DNA of 64,000 nucleotides from Actinomycetota bacterium. GTDB lineage: Bacteria; Actinomycetota; Actinomycetes; S36-B12; UBA5976. Location: assembly GCA_009698575.1 (NCBI GenBank), contig WLPX01000001.1:478158-542157 (forward strand), in the 5' to 3' direction. Positions 8,481-16,604 of this stretch are shown here, one piece after another. A program made the position numbers and the translations under genes. The notes under the pieces were generated by a model. The model saw only the letters and a program-made list of their open reading frames with translations, had not been told where the DNA came from and did not search any database. The first letter of the stretch is position 1; the number at the start of each line of letters is the position of its first letter.

Positions 8481-9670
8481 GCCCAGTCTCCAGGCAATTT
8501 ACCTGCCTGTGAATGGCGAACTGAGCGACGCGAAATCGACCAGCGATGAACTTCTGAAGGTCCGTCATAAATCCGGAATGGGCGAATGTCGCGGAAAATG
8601 TGAGCAATTGGCAATTCACTGGAAGTTCCCTTTGCGCCACATAGTTGCATAGAACGATCCACAATTCTAAAAGTTGCTTCCGCAACGAATGTCTTGGCAA
8701 TCGAAGTTTCTGCGCGAGCTGGCAGACCTTGATCTAGTACCCAGGCAGCGCGATGTATCAAGGCTCGGCAAGCAGCAATATCAATTTCGTTATCGGCAAT
8801 CATTTGCTGTGCCATACCCAAGGAACTTAACTCGGTACCAAACATTGGACGATTCGCGGCGTAATCTACTGCAGCTTCGTGTGCCCGTCGTGCTGCGCCT
8901 AACCAACGCATGCAATGAGTTAATCGAGCTGGACCTAATCGAACTTGAGCATTAACAAAGCCTTCGTCTACTTGTCCAAGGACTGCATCATCAGATACTT
9001 CGCAATCTTTAAAGTCCACGACACCGTGACCACCAGTGAACGCACTATCTAAAGTGTCGAGGCTGCGAACAACTTTCATCCCTGGGTTGTCGGAATCAAC
9101 TAGGAACATAGTTGCCCCACCGGAAGTTTTGGCCATAACGATTGAGAAGCCAGCGCCATCAGCACCAGTGATCAACCACTTATTGCCGTTAATTACCCAG
9201 CCGGTCTTAGATTTCTCGGCCGTTGTTGATAACAAGTTGGGATCTGCGCCCGCACCTGGGCTTGGTTCAGTCATCGAAAATGAGGATCGGATTTCACCGC
9301 GTGAAAGTGGGCCTAAGTATTTATCGCGCTGCTCTGGTGTTGCGATTTTGTGTAGTAGCAGGATGTTGCCTTCATCAGGAGCGGCACAGTTCAAAGCAGT
9401 CGGGCCAAGCAGACTGCGTCCGCTTTCTTCTAAAATCACAGCTTGCGCAACGTGATTGAATCCGTGGCCACCAAATTCTTTTGGCGCAGTAGGGGCAAAT
9501 ACTTTTACAGCGCGAGCCTTATTTTGAAGCACAACGCGCAGATCTGGATTTATGCCATGTGAGTCAGGATTCAACTCTGGTTCATGCGGAATAACTTCAT
9601 CATTAACAAACTTGCGTACCCGCAATGCGAACTCTTTAACTTGCGGATCTTTATCAAACTCATAGCTCAT
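8477..9670 (-). CDS. acyl-CoA dehydrogenase, ACAD10/11-like
   Basis: A 397-residue acyl-CoA dehydrogenase with the full N-terminal helical, beta-barrel (SFSMTEPSPGAGADPN; VINGNKWLITGADGA) and C-terminal helical domains. ATG at 9670 is preferred over a TTG at 9688 because the family begins at about MSYEFDKDP. The region that carries the catalytic Glu in medium-chain enzymes reads IYDGPSEVHRW, with Asp in place of Glu, as I recall for ACAD10/11-like proteins. Coupled by stop/start overlap to the kinase gene, it probably processes phosphorylated 4-hydroxyacyl-CoA, or a branched acyl-CoA. A GntR gene is divergent. Confidence 0.87.
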   Translation of the reverse strand: MSYEFDKDPQVKEFALRVRKFVNDEVIPHEPELNPDSHGINPDLRVVLQNKARAVKVFAPTAPKEFGGHGFNHVAQAVILEESGRSLLGPTALNCAAPDEGNILLLHKIATPEQRDKYLGPLSRGEIRSSFSMTEPSPGAGADPNLLSTTAEKSKTGWVINGNKWLITGADGAGFSIVMAKTSGGATMFLVDSDNPGMKVVRSLDTLDSAFTGGHGVVDFKDCEVSDDAVLGQVDEGFVNAQVRLGPARLTHCMRWLGAARRAHEAAVDYAANRPMFGTELSSLGMAQQMIADNEIDIAACRALIHRAAWVLDQGLPARAETSIAKTFVAEATFRIVDRSMQLCGAKGTSSELPIAHIFRDIRPFRIYDGPSEVHRWSISRRSVRHSQAGKLPGDWA

Positions 9671-9684
9671 GTGAGGAATCCATA

Positions 9685-9710
9685 ACAATAGTTTTCGTAT
9701 TACCTATTGT
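9685..9710. promoter_or_regulatory. candidate operator between acyl-CoA dehydrogenase and GntR genes
   Basis: ACAATAG (9685-9691) and CTATTGT (9704-9710) are perfect 7-bp arms around 12 bases, placed in the 92-bp gap between the divergent genes. The position suits a site bound by the adjacent GntR regulator to control both directions. No footprint-type consensus is known to me for this protein. Confidence 0.35.
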
Positions 9711-9762
9711 ATCTTCCGTTATGCTTTAGGGAATTACTTCTCACGCATTAGGGCTAGCCGAA

Positions 9763-10410
9763 ATGACTGATTCGACACCAAAAGGTTCACTAACCTTTGA
9801 AGCCTTGACCCTACTTCGCGACGAAATCATTCAGGGCAAGATTCGCCCAAATGAAAGATTGATTGCAGCCGACCTGGCTGAACGGCTAAAGACTTCACGC
9901 ACCCCAATTCGCGAAGCATTACAGCTACTCGAAGCCGAAGATTTAGTTATTGCAGCTAAACGCGGCTATGTAGTTCGCGAACATACACGCGATGAAATTG
10001 CCGAAATCTATGAAGTTCGCGCAGCGCTAGAAGGAATGGCAGCTCGCTTAGTAGCTCAAAAACCAGGTGCTACCGCCGCAAAAGAAATTGAAAAGATTGG
10101 CGCGCATAAAGATTCACTAATTACTTCAAATGATCGCAAACTAATCGTTGACTTAAATGATGAATTTCATGCGGCCATTTTTATTGAATGTGGCAATACC
10201 CGGCTCGCACGGATTAATCGTAGCAATAGTCAGCACTTCTTTAATTATCGAATTGCCGAGATGTACAGCAAAGAAGAAACCAAAGTTTCAATTAAGGGCC
10301 ACGCCCTAATTCTCAAAGCTATTAAGAATCACGATCCGGATGGAGCCGATGCGGCTGCCCAGCAACATGTATTCGATGCACTCGAAGTTACGTTGTTAAA
10401 ACTGCGCTAA
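9763..10410 (+). CDS. GntR-family (FadR/FCD) transcriptional regulator
   Basis: A 215-residue regulator. Residues about 10-75 form the winged helix (EALTLLRDEIIQGKI, LAERLKTSRTPIREALQLLE), and the rest is an FCD ligand-binding domain with DEFHAAIFIECGN and a late histidine (KGHALILKAI) typical of the metal/acid-binding site. FCD regulators respond to acyl-CoAs or organic acids. It is divergent from the acyl-CoA dehydrogenase/kinase pair and most likely represses that operon and itself. Its stop abuts the stop of the convergent SDR gene. Confidence 0.9.
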   Translation: MTDSTPKGSLTFEALTLLRDEIIQGKIRPNERLIAADLAERLKTSRTPIREALQLLEAEDLVIAAKRGYVVREHTRDEIAEIYEVRAALEGMAARLVAQKPGATAAKEIEKIGAHKDSLITSNDRKLIVDLNDEFHAAIFIECGNTRLARINRSNSQHFFNYRIAEMYSKEETKVSIKGHALILKAIKNHDPDGADAAAQQHVFDALEVTLLKLR

Positions 10411-11160
10411 TTAAGTGTTGCCGTTAATGGTGATGCCACCGTCAACGGTAATAGTTTGTCCCGTGATGTAGCTCGAGTCTGCAGACATTAAGAACAGCAC
10501 GACTTTGGCAATCTCACTAGGTTCAGCAAGTCGTTGTTGCGGGATTCGAGCTGTCAGTGCAGCTTCGGATAGTCGCCCATCTTTTATGCCACCAGCAACC
10601 ATTTCAGTTCTCGTCCAGCCAGGCGCAACTGCATTAACTCGAATGTCGCGATTGGCCCATTCCAGTCCGAGAGTCCGAGTTAATCCTTCGAGGCCAGCTT
10701 TTGCAGCGGTGTATCCGGCGCGCCCTGCGATCCCAACACTGCCAGCAATCGAACCGACGTTAACTATCGTTGCGCCCTTGGATTTTTCTAAGTCTGCAAA
10801 CGCTGCTTGACTGCATTTGAACACACCACTTAAGTCAGTATCAATTACGGTATTCCAGTCTGCTTCGCTCAATACTTCGGATTCATCACGAATGATTACT
10901 CCAGCACAGTTAACCAATGAATCTAGCAATGCGAATTCATTTCTTATCTCAGCAATAACTGAATCGATGGAAGATCGATCGCGCACGTCCATAACTTTTC
11001 CAACAGCTTTACCTGGTCCAGAATTCAGGCTCGCCACCGCACCATCAATAGCAGCGCTATCCCGGCCAGTGATGACAACATTCCAACCTAGTTCGACCAA
11101 CTCTTTGCTAATCGCCAGGCCGATACCTTTGGCACCGCCAGTTACGAGCGCAGTCTTCAC
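10411..11160 (-). CDS. SDR-family dehydrogenase (FabG-like)
   Basis: A 249-residue classical SDR: TGGAKGIG nucleotide motif at residues 7-14, NCAGV, catalytic Ser in VGSIAG, YTAAK (Tyr-x3-Lys) and a PG motif followed by TRTEM. C-terminal YITGQTITVDGG is standard. Family members reduce or oxidise hydroxyacyl groups, sugars or hydroxy acids. It lies six bases downstream of the D-amino-acid dehydrogenase gene on the same strand, so a role with that catabolic operon is likely. The substrate cannot be read from sequence. Confidence 0.87.
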   Translation of the reverse strand: MKTALVTGGAKGIGLAISKELVELGWNVVITGRDSAAIDGAVASLNSGPGKAVGKVMDVRDRSSIDSVIAEIRNEFALLDSLVNCAGVIIRDESEVLSEADWNTVIDTDLSGVFKCSQAAFADLEKSKGATIVNVGSIAGSVGIAGRAGYTAAKAGLEGLTRTLGLEWANRDIRVNAVAPGWTRTEMVAGGIKDGRLSEAALTARIPQQRLAEPSEIAKVVLFLMSADSSYITGQTITVDGGITINGNT

Positions 11161-11166
11161 AACTGG

Positions 11167-12426
11167 CTACTTACGGTAACTACGAACCACGAATGGTTCC
11201 ATGTCGATTTCCGGCGTGCGGCCCGCAATAATGTCAACGATTGCAGCACTGGAACCACTCGACATTGTCCAGCCCATGTGACCATGGCCCGTGTTGTAAA
11301 ACAGGTTCGTGTGCTTCTTTCCCTTGCCAATAATTGGGGGACCATCTGGAGTCATTGGTCGTAAGCCAGCAGTCATCGAGCCACCATCCCAATCAGCGGC
11401 ATCTGGCCAAAGGTCTTTTGCAGTTGCGCGAATCGCAGAAAAATCTTCAGGCTTGTGAGACTTATCAAAGCCGGAGAACTGCGCAGTCGAAGACATTCGC
11501 AACTGATCACCCATAGGCGACCAAGCAACCAAAGTTTTTTCATCCACGCCACCAAGTTCAGGTGCTTTTGATTTGTCCTTGATATCAAAAGTCATCGAGA
11601 AACCCTTGGCTGGATAAACCGGCAAGTCTTGACCAACGGTGCGCGAAAGTTTGGGACTCCAAACTCCCATTGCCAGCACGTAGTTATCGGCAGTTAGCAA
11701 ACCTTGATCAGTCTGTAGTCCGGTGATGCGGTTGCCATCTGCAATAAATGACTTAGCAGTAACACCAAGTTTGAATTCAACGCCTTTACGGATCAAGAGT
11801 TCAGTTAGCTTGCGAGTAAAGAGCTCTGAGTTACCACTGCCATCGTTAGGTGCATGAATTGCGCCGGCAAGTTCAACTGTGGCATTTCCAAATGCTGGAT
11901 CAACAGCAGCTAGACCCTTCATGTCTAACCGCTCAAGTTTTTGACCGTTGTCAGTGAGTAATTTCATTTTGCCCATACCAAGTTCCAGCTCAGCAGCATC
12001 GCGATACAAGTACAACAAACCTTTATCTACACCTTGGTAGTCAATGTTTTCGGCAAGTGCGATCTCATCAAGTTTGGTTTGGCTGTAATCGCACAAATGC
12101 ATTTTTGCCAATGTGTTTATGGCGGCTCGCTCGGAAGTGCATTCGCGCATGAACTGCAATCCCCACCAAAGGAATCGCGGATTTAATGTTGGCTTAACTC
12201 GGATGGAAGTCTTTTCCCCAAACAAGGAACGCAACAACATCTTTGGTGCTGCTGGTGATGCCCAGGCAAAGCAATGGCCCGGCGCAATCAAACCCGCGTT
12301 AACTGCAGTTGCTTCTGCTCCAACGTGCGTTGCCTTATCGACAACTACAACTTCATGACCTTCTTGAACTAAGTAGTAGGCAGTTGTAACACCGACAACG
12401 CCGCCACCAACAACAATCGTGCGCAC
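11167..12426 (-). CDS. FAD-dependent D-amino-acid dehydrogenase (DadA family)
   Basis: A 419-residue DAO/DadA-family flavoprotein. The FAD-binding fold is at the N-terminus (TIVVGGGVVGVTTAYYL), followed by the DadA-like AGLIAPGHCFAWASP stretch and a C-terminal FAD site (PMTPDGPPIIG, NTGHGHMGWTMS). DadA oxidises D-amino acids to 2-oxo acids and donates electrons to the respiratory chain. The gene is 35 bases downstream of a racemase-type gene, which could supply the D-isomer, and near a 2-oxoacid dehydrogenase operon that could consume the product. Substrate specificity is not predictable here. Confidence 0.88.
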   Translation of the reverse strand: MRTIVVGGGVVGVTTAYYLVQEGHEVVVVDKATHVGAEATAVNAGLIAPGHCFAWASPAAPKMLLRSLFGEKTSIRVKPTLNPRFLWWGLQFMRECTSERAAINTLAKMHLCDYSQTKLDEIALAENIDYQGVDKGLLYLYRDAAELELGMGKMKLLTDNGQKLERLDMKGLAAVDPAFGNATVELAGAIHAPNDGSGNSELFTRKLTELLIRKGVEFKLGVTAKSFIADGNRITGLQTDQGLLTADNYVLAMGVWSPKLSRTVGQDLPVYPAKGFSMTFDIKDKSKAPELGGVDEKTLVAWSPMGDQLRMSSTAQFSGFDKSHKPEDFSAIRATAKDLWPDAADWDGGSMTAGLRPMTPDGPPIIGKGKKHTNLFYNTGHGHMGWTMSSGSSAAIVDIIAGRTPEIDMEPFVVRSYRK

Positions 12427-12461
12427 CAGAATCTCCTTGGGTTTTATCTAACGACAGTCTT

Positions 12462-13196
12462 TCAGCAAATTCCCTGATAGTCATGAGGAACGGTTGCGTT
12501 ATATACATATGTAATGAAATTGGCCCAATCAAAGACTGGCAAACCTGTGGCCGCTTCAATGGCCTTGCTATACGGCGGAAGATCGCTGCATTCCAACATA
12601 AATGCCCGAATTTTTGGATCACGCTTAACGGCGTCCTGCGCTGCCTTCACAACTTCAGCTCGCATTTTGTCTTCGTCTAATGTGCCAAGTTCTTTCAAGA
12701 TCACATCGTTGAAGTGTGAGTAAGTTTCCATACCTTGAATTGTTAGACGAGAGGAATCGCTAATTCCGGCGCCCGATAACAATTCATCGGTAAGAGATGC
12801 AGAGTTGGCAGTCAAAATCCCAATGTGATGCTCTTTGCCAAACATGTTCAGCAGCATTGGAACTTGCACCAAGCTAGTTAGGAACACAGGGATGTTTACT
12901 TGGCTAGCAACAAACTCCTGGTAAGCAGCCATGAAACCACAATTACCCGTAATTGCCCGCACGCCCTCGGCCTCTAACTTTTTGGCGGCATCTGCCATGA
13001 TCTGGGCGTAGCTGTCACCATTTCCGCGCAAGACATCTGCGCCCGAGACACCCTTTACTGACTCGTATCGCACAGGAAAAGGAAAGGTCCCTGCGTTGTT
13101 CAAGTCACCTGGGATAAATGGGATGTGCCATTCTGCGCACAACATGCCAATGGCATATCCGTAGGCAACTTGGCCAGTTCTGGCTTGATAGATCAT
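12462..13196 (-). CDS. Asp/Glu racemase superfamily protein
   Basis: A 244-residue protein when started at the ATG at 13196, which has AGGGGC just upstream; an ATG at 13223 gives nine more residues but lacks a Shine-Dalgarno. The two catalytic cysteines of the Asp/Glu/hydantoin racemase superfamily are present: TGNCGF (first half) and LECSDLP (second half). The superfamily includes amino-acid racemases, maleate isomerase and arylmalonate decarboxylase. Location upstream of a DadA-like gene favours amino-acid racemisation. Divergent from the E1alpha gene across 127 bp. Confidence 0.82.
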   Translation of the reverse strand: MIYQARTGQVAYGYAIGMLCAEWHIPFIPGDLNNAGTFPFPVRYESVKGVSGADVLRGNGDSYAQIMADAAKKLEAEGVRAITGNCGFMAAYQEFVASQVNIPVFLTSLVQVPMLLNMFGKEHHIGILTANSASLTDELLSGAGISDSSRLTIQGMETYSHFNDVILKELGTLDEDKMRAEVVKAAQDAVKRDPKIRAFMLECSDLPPYSKAIEAATGLPVFDWANFITYVYNATVPHDYQGIC

Positions 13197-13323
13197 TACG
13201 CCCCTAGATTCGCGAGTTTGCATACATTACTGCATGCACTAATCATTCTTTTCCTTAAAAGTCCCCAAGTCAAGCCTGTTTTGCTACTTGCCAATGTTGG
13301 CTGGCGCGTGGAAGAGTGCAATC

Positions 13324-14406
13324 ATGAGCGTTTCGAGGTTTCTGCCTGACTTTGCCCCGATCTCGCCATTTAGCCGACTATCTGAATCTGGAATCCTAGA
13401 TTCCGGCGCATCCCCAATGTCAGATGAAGCTGTAATTGAAGCACTTCGCTACATGATGCTCACCCGAGTTTTTGATGACAAAGCAACAAGTATGCAACGC
13501 CAAGGTCGCTTTGGAACTTTTTCTTCAGTGCGTGGCCAAGAAGCTTCAGTAGTGGGCGCGGCAACTGCGCTTGATCCGACCAAGGATTGGATTGTTCCGC
13601 AGTATCGCGAATTTCCAGCATTGATTCGGCACGGCTACCCGATTGAAAACTTTGCGCTCTACTTCATGGGCAATCCAAAAGGTGGAACTATTCCGCCGGA
13701 AGTAAATATGCTGCCGATGCAAATTTCCTTAGCTGCTCAAATTCCACAAGCAACTGGTTTGGCGTGGGGATTAAAAATGCAAGGCGGCGATGGCGTTGTA
13801 ATCACGTTCTTTGGCGATGGTGCATCCTCTGAAGGTGATTTTCACGAAAGTTTAAACCTAGCTGGAATTATGAAAGCGCCAGTAATTTTCTTTTTGCAAA
13901 ATAATGGTTGGGCTATTTCAACGCCGCGCGAAAATCAAACTGCGGCTCGCTCGTTTGCCGAACGCGCATTGGGCTATGGCGTCGAAGGTGTAATTGTCGA
14001 CGGTAATGATTTATTAGCTGTGCATGAAGTAACAACGCAAGCAGTTGCAAAAGCACGCGCCGGTGGCGGACCAACTTTGATTGAGTCCGTTACTTATCGC
14101 ACTGGAGCACACAACACTGCTGATGATCCAACTCGTTATGTTGATCAACAGGAACTAGAAAAGTGGCAACAGAAAGATCCCGTAGAGCGCATCAAAAATT
14201 ATTTGCGCAGCCGTGGAATTTGGAATGAAACACTAGAGCAAGAAATGCTCGATAGTTGTGCGGCACAAATTGATACAGCAATGGAAATTGCGCGTAACAC
14301 TCCGCTGGCAACAAGTAATGCAATTTTTGATCACGTTTATGCCGAACCACCGCAGCGAATGTTGGATCAAAAATCTGATTGGGCACATCGAAATGGTGGT
14401 GCCTGA
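13324..14406 (+). CDS. 2-oxoacid dehydrogenase E1 alpha subunit
   Basis: A 360-residue thiamine-diphosphate E1alpha subunit. The ThDP motif runs from GDGASSEGDFHE to NNGWAIS, and the phosphorylation-loop region YRTGAHNTADDPTRY is conserved. I start at ATG 13324 with GAAGAG upstream; an in-frame ATG at 13288 is less likely. The sequence matches pyruvate and branched-chain 2-oxoacid dehydrogenases (PdhA/BkdA) and does not decide between them. It is first in an E1alpha-E1beta-E2-E3-HisD operon with overlapping genes. Confidence 0.92.
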   Translation: MSVSRFLPDFAPISPFSRLSESGILDSGASPMSDEAVIEALRYMMLTRVFDDKATSMQRQGRFGTFSSVRGQEASVVGAATALDPTKDWIVPQYREFPALIRHGYPIENFALYFMGNPKGGTIPPEVNMLPMQISLAAQIPQATGLAWGLKMQGGDGVVITFFGDGASSEGDFHESLNLAGIMKAPVIFFLQNNGWAISTPRENQTAARSFAERALGYGVEGVIVDGNDLLAVHEVTTQAVAKARAGGGPTLIESVTYRTGAHNTADDPTRYVDQQELEKWQQKDPVERIKNYLRSRGIWNETLEQEMLDSCAAQIDTAMEIARNTPLATSNAIFDHVYAEPPQRMLDQKSDWAHRNGGA

Positions 14407-15389
14407 TGAGTGAAAAGACAATGATCGAAGCAATTCGTGAATGCCTTGGTCAAGAAATGGAAGCTGACAAGCGCGTAGTTGTAATTGGTGAAGATGTTGG
14501 CGTACTTGGCGGCGTATTCCGCGCCACCGACGGTTTACAAGCTCGCTTTGGTAAAGAGCGCGTAGTTGATATGCCACTTGCCGAAGGCGTAATTGTTGGC
14601 TCGGGAATTGGGCTCGCGATGAGTGGACTTCGCCCCGTTATTGAATTGCAGTTCTTAGGGTTTGGACACCAGGCCTTCCATCAAATTGGCCAGCAAGTTG
14701 CCCGCTTACGTTACCGTTCGCAAGGACGTCACTCCTTGCCGCTGGTGATTCGTTCACCATTTGGCGGCGGAGTGCGCACGCCAGAATTGCACTCTGATGC
14801 TTTCGAAGCTTTCTACACGCATACCCCTGGCTTAAAAGTGGTTGCGCCAGCTACCGCGTACGATGCCAAGGGCTTACTAGCAGCAGCAATGGAATCTGAT
14901 GATCCAGTGCTTTATTTAGAACCACTTAAGGGTTATCGCTTAACCAAAGACGAAGTGCCAGATGAGCGCTACACCGTGCCACTTGGCAAACTTCGTGTTG
15001 CTCGCGCCGGTACTGACGTCACGTTGATTGCTTGGTCGGCCGCCGTTAACGTTGCCGAACGCGCAGCTGAGGAATTATTCGAGCAAGGTATCAGCGTTGA
15101 AGTTCTAGATTTGCGTTCGCTTAATCCACTGGACATCGAAGGCATTACAGAATCAGTAGTAAAAACTGGGCGAGTAGCAATTTTGCATGAAGCTCCACTT
15201 ACTGGTGGATTTGGTAGCGAGTTAATTGCAACAATTCAACAGGAATGTTTCTACAACTTAGAAGCTCCAATAATTCGTATCACTGCACCTGATACGCCGT
15301 ACCCACTTGGCGGCGTTGAGGATTTGTATATTCCTGATGTTGACCGAGTTGTTGCTGAAGTTGCTGCGTTGGTAAAGGCCAGCGCATGA
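14406..15389 (+). CDS. 2-oxoacid dehydrogenase E1 beta subunit
   Basis: A 327-residue E1beta subunit starting MSEKTMIEAI at an ATG that shares a base with the E1alpha stop (TGATG). Conserved features include GEDVGVLGGVFRAT, the MPLAEGVIVG stretch, HSLPLVIRSPFGGG and LHSDAFEAFYTHTPG, and the C-terminal transketolase domain (VEVLDLRSLNPLD; LHEAPLTGGFG). It completes the alpha2beta2 heterotetramer that decarboxylates the 2-oxo acid and acylates the lipoyl group of E2. Confidence 0.94.
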   Translation: MSEKTMIEAIRECLGQEMEADKRVVVIGEDVGVLGGVFRATDGLQARFGKERVVDMPLAEGVIVGSGIGLAMSGLRPVIELQFLGFGHQAFHQIGQQVARLRYRSQGRHSLPLVIRSPFGGGVRTPELHSDAFEAFYTHTPGLKVVAPATAYDAKGLLAAAMESDDPVLYLEPLKGYRLTKDEVPDERYTVPLGKLRVARAGTDVTLIAWSAAVNVAERAAEELFEQGISVEVLDLRSLNPLDIEGITESVVKTGRVAILHEAPLTGGFGSELIATIQQECFYNLEAPIIRITAPDTPYPLGGVEDLYIPDVDRVVAEVAALVKASA

Positions 15390-16594
15390 CTTTAATTGAT
15401 TACAAACTCGCTGATGTTGGTGAAGGAATTGCCGAAGCCGAAGTAATCGAATGGCTAGTTACTGTTGGTGATTTGGTTACCGAAGATCAAGCCGTAGTTA
15501 TTGTCGAGACTGACAAATCTCAAATTGAAATTCCAGCACCGGTTACTGGAGTCGTCAAGTCTCTGGGTGCAAAAGTTGGTGACGTGCTCTCCGTAGGTTC
15601 CAGCCTGATGCAGATTGAAGCAACTGGGAAAGTTTCGGGGGACATTAGTTCGCAAGTAGCGCATGGCATACAACCTGCTGCCTCGACAGTTAGTAACAGC
15701 ACGACTAGTGCGCCACGTGCCAGTAATGTCAGGCCACTTGCTAGTCCAAGCACCCGCAAGCTCGCAGCTTCACTTGGTATCAATCTAGAAAACGTAACCG
15801 GATCTGGTCCTAATGGTCAGATAACTGCGGCTGATGTTCAAGCAACAGGTTCGGCGCCAGGTGTTAGTGAGTCTGGACCCGCTGTTACTAAAGACGACGG
15901 CAACGGCATCACGTTAATTCAACTGCGTGGGCTGCGTCGCCAAATTGCGACGAGTATGTCGGATGCCTTGCGTATTCCGCACATAACTGAGTTCAAAGAA
16001 ATTGATGCCACTGCGTTATTAGCGCTTCGGGCTGAACTAGCCCCACAGTTTGAAAAAGCTGGCACAAAACTTTCGGTAACTCCATTCTTGATGCGCGCTT
16101 GCATTTTGGCATTGCAGAATCATCCAACATTTAATTCCCGTTTTGATGCCGAGATGGGCGAGATTCGCCAGTATGACGATGTAAATCTTGGGTTTGCAAC
16201 GGCTACCGAAGATGGCTTGATAGTTCCAGTGATGCGAGCTGCAAACGATTTCACTGTGGCCAAGCTTGCCAGCGAAACCGATCGCTTGGCTGATTTAGCC
16301 AAGACTCGGAAAGCAACTACCGATCAATTGGGCGGCGGCACCTTTACGATTACCAACTTCGGTTCCTTTGGCACCTGGCTAGGAACTCCAATAATTCGGC
16401 CGCCCGAAGTTGCCATTGCAGGCTTTGGGCGCATTGCTGAAAAAGTAATTCCAGTCGATGGCCAACCAGGGGTTCGCATGGTGTTACCTATCGTGGTTGC
16501 CGCAGATCATCGAATAAATGATGGTGCGCACTTGGGTGCTTTTGTTAGTGACATCGCAAAGTTGTTACTAAATCCAGAAACTTTAGTTAAGTAG
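15386..16594 (+). CDS. dihydrolipoamide acyltransferase E2
   Basis: A 402-residue E2 with one lipoyl domain (residues 1-77; lipoyl-lysine K44 in ETDKSQIEIP), a Ser/Thr/Ala linker, a peripheral-subunit-binding domain around 116-153 (LASPSTRKLAASLGI) and a C-terminal acyltransferase core. The catalytic HxxxDG is in ADHRINDGAH near the end. It transfers the acyl group to CoA. ATGA overlap with E1beta. A single lipoyl domain is common in branched-chain-type E2 and many bacterial E2 proteins. Confidence 0.93.
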   Translation: MTLIDYKLADVGEGIAEAEVIEWLVTVGDLVTEDQAVVIVETDKSQIEIPAPVTGVVKSLGAKVGDVLSVGSSLMQIEATGKVSGDISSQVAHGIQPAASTVSNSTTSAPRASNVRPLASPSTRKLAASLGINLENVTGSGPNGQITAADVQATGSAPGVSESGPAVTKDDGNGITLIQLRGLRRQIATSMSDALRIPHITEFKEIDATALLALRAELAPQFEKAGTKLSVTPFLMRACILALQNHPTFNSRFDAEMGEIRQYDDVNLGFATATEDGLIVPVMRAANDFTVAKLASETDRLADLAKTRKATTDQLGGGTFTITNFGSFGTWLGTPIIRPPEVAIAGFGRIAEKVIPVDGQPGVRMVLPIVVAADHRINDGAHLGAFVSDIAKLLLNPETLVK

Positions 16595-16604
16595 AGGAGC
16601 AGAC

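Noticed and set aside
13197..13323. GCATGC-type short repeats between racemase-type and E1alpha genes
   Set aside because: No extended dyad symmetry; arms do not pair beyond a hexamer palindrome.
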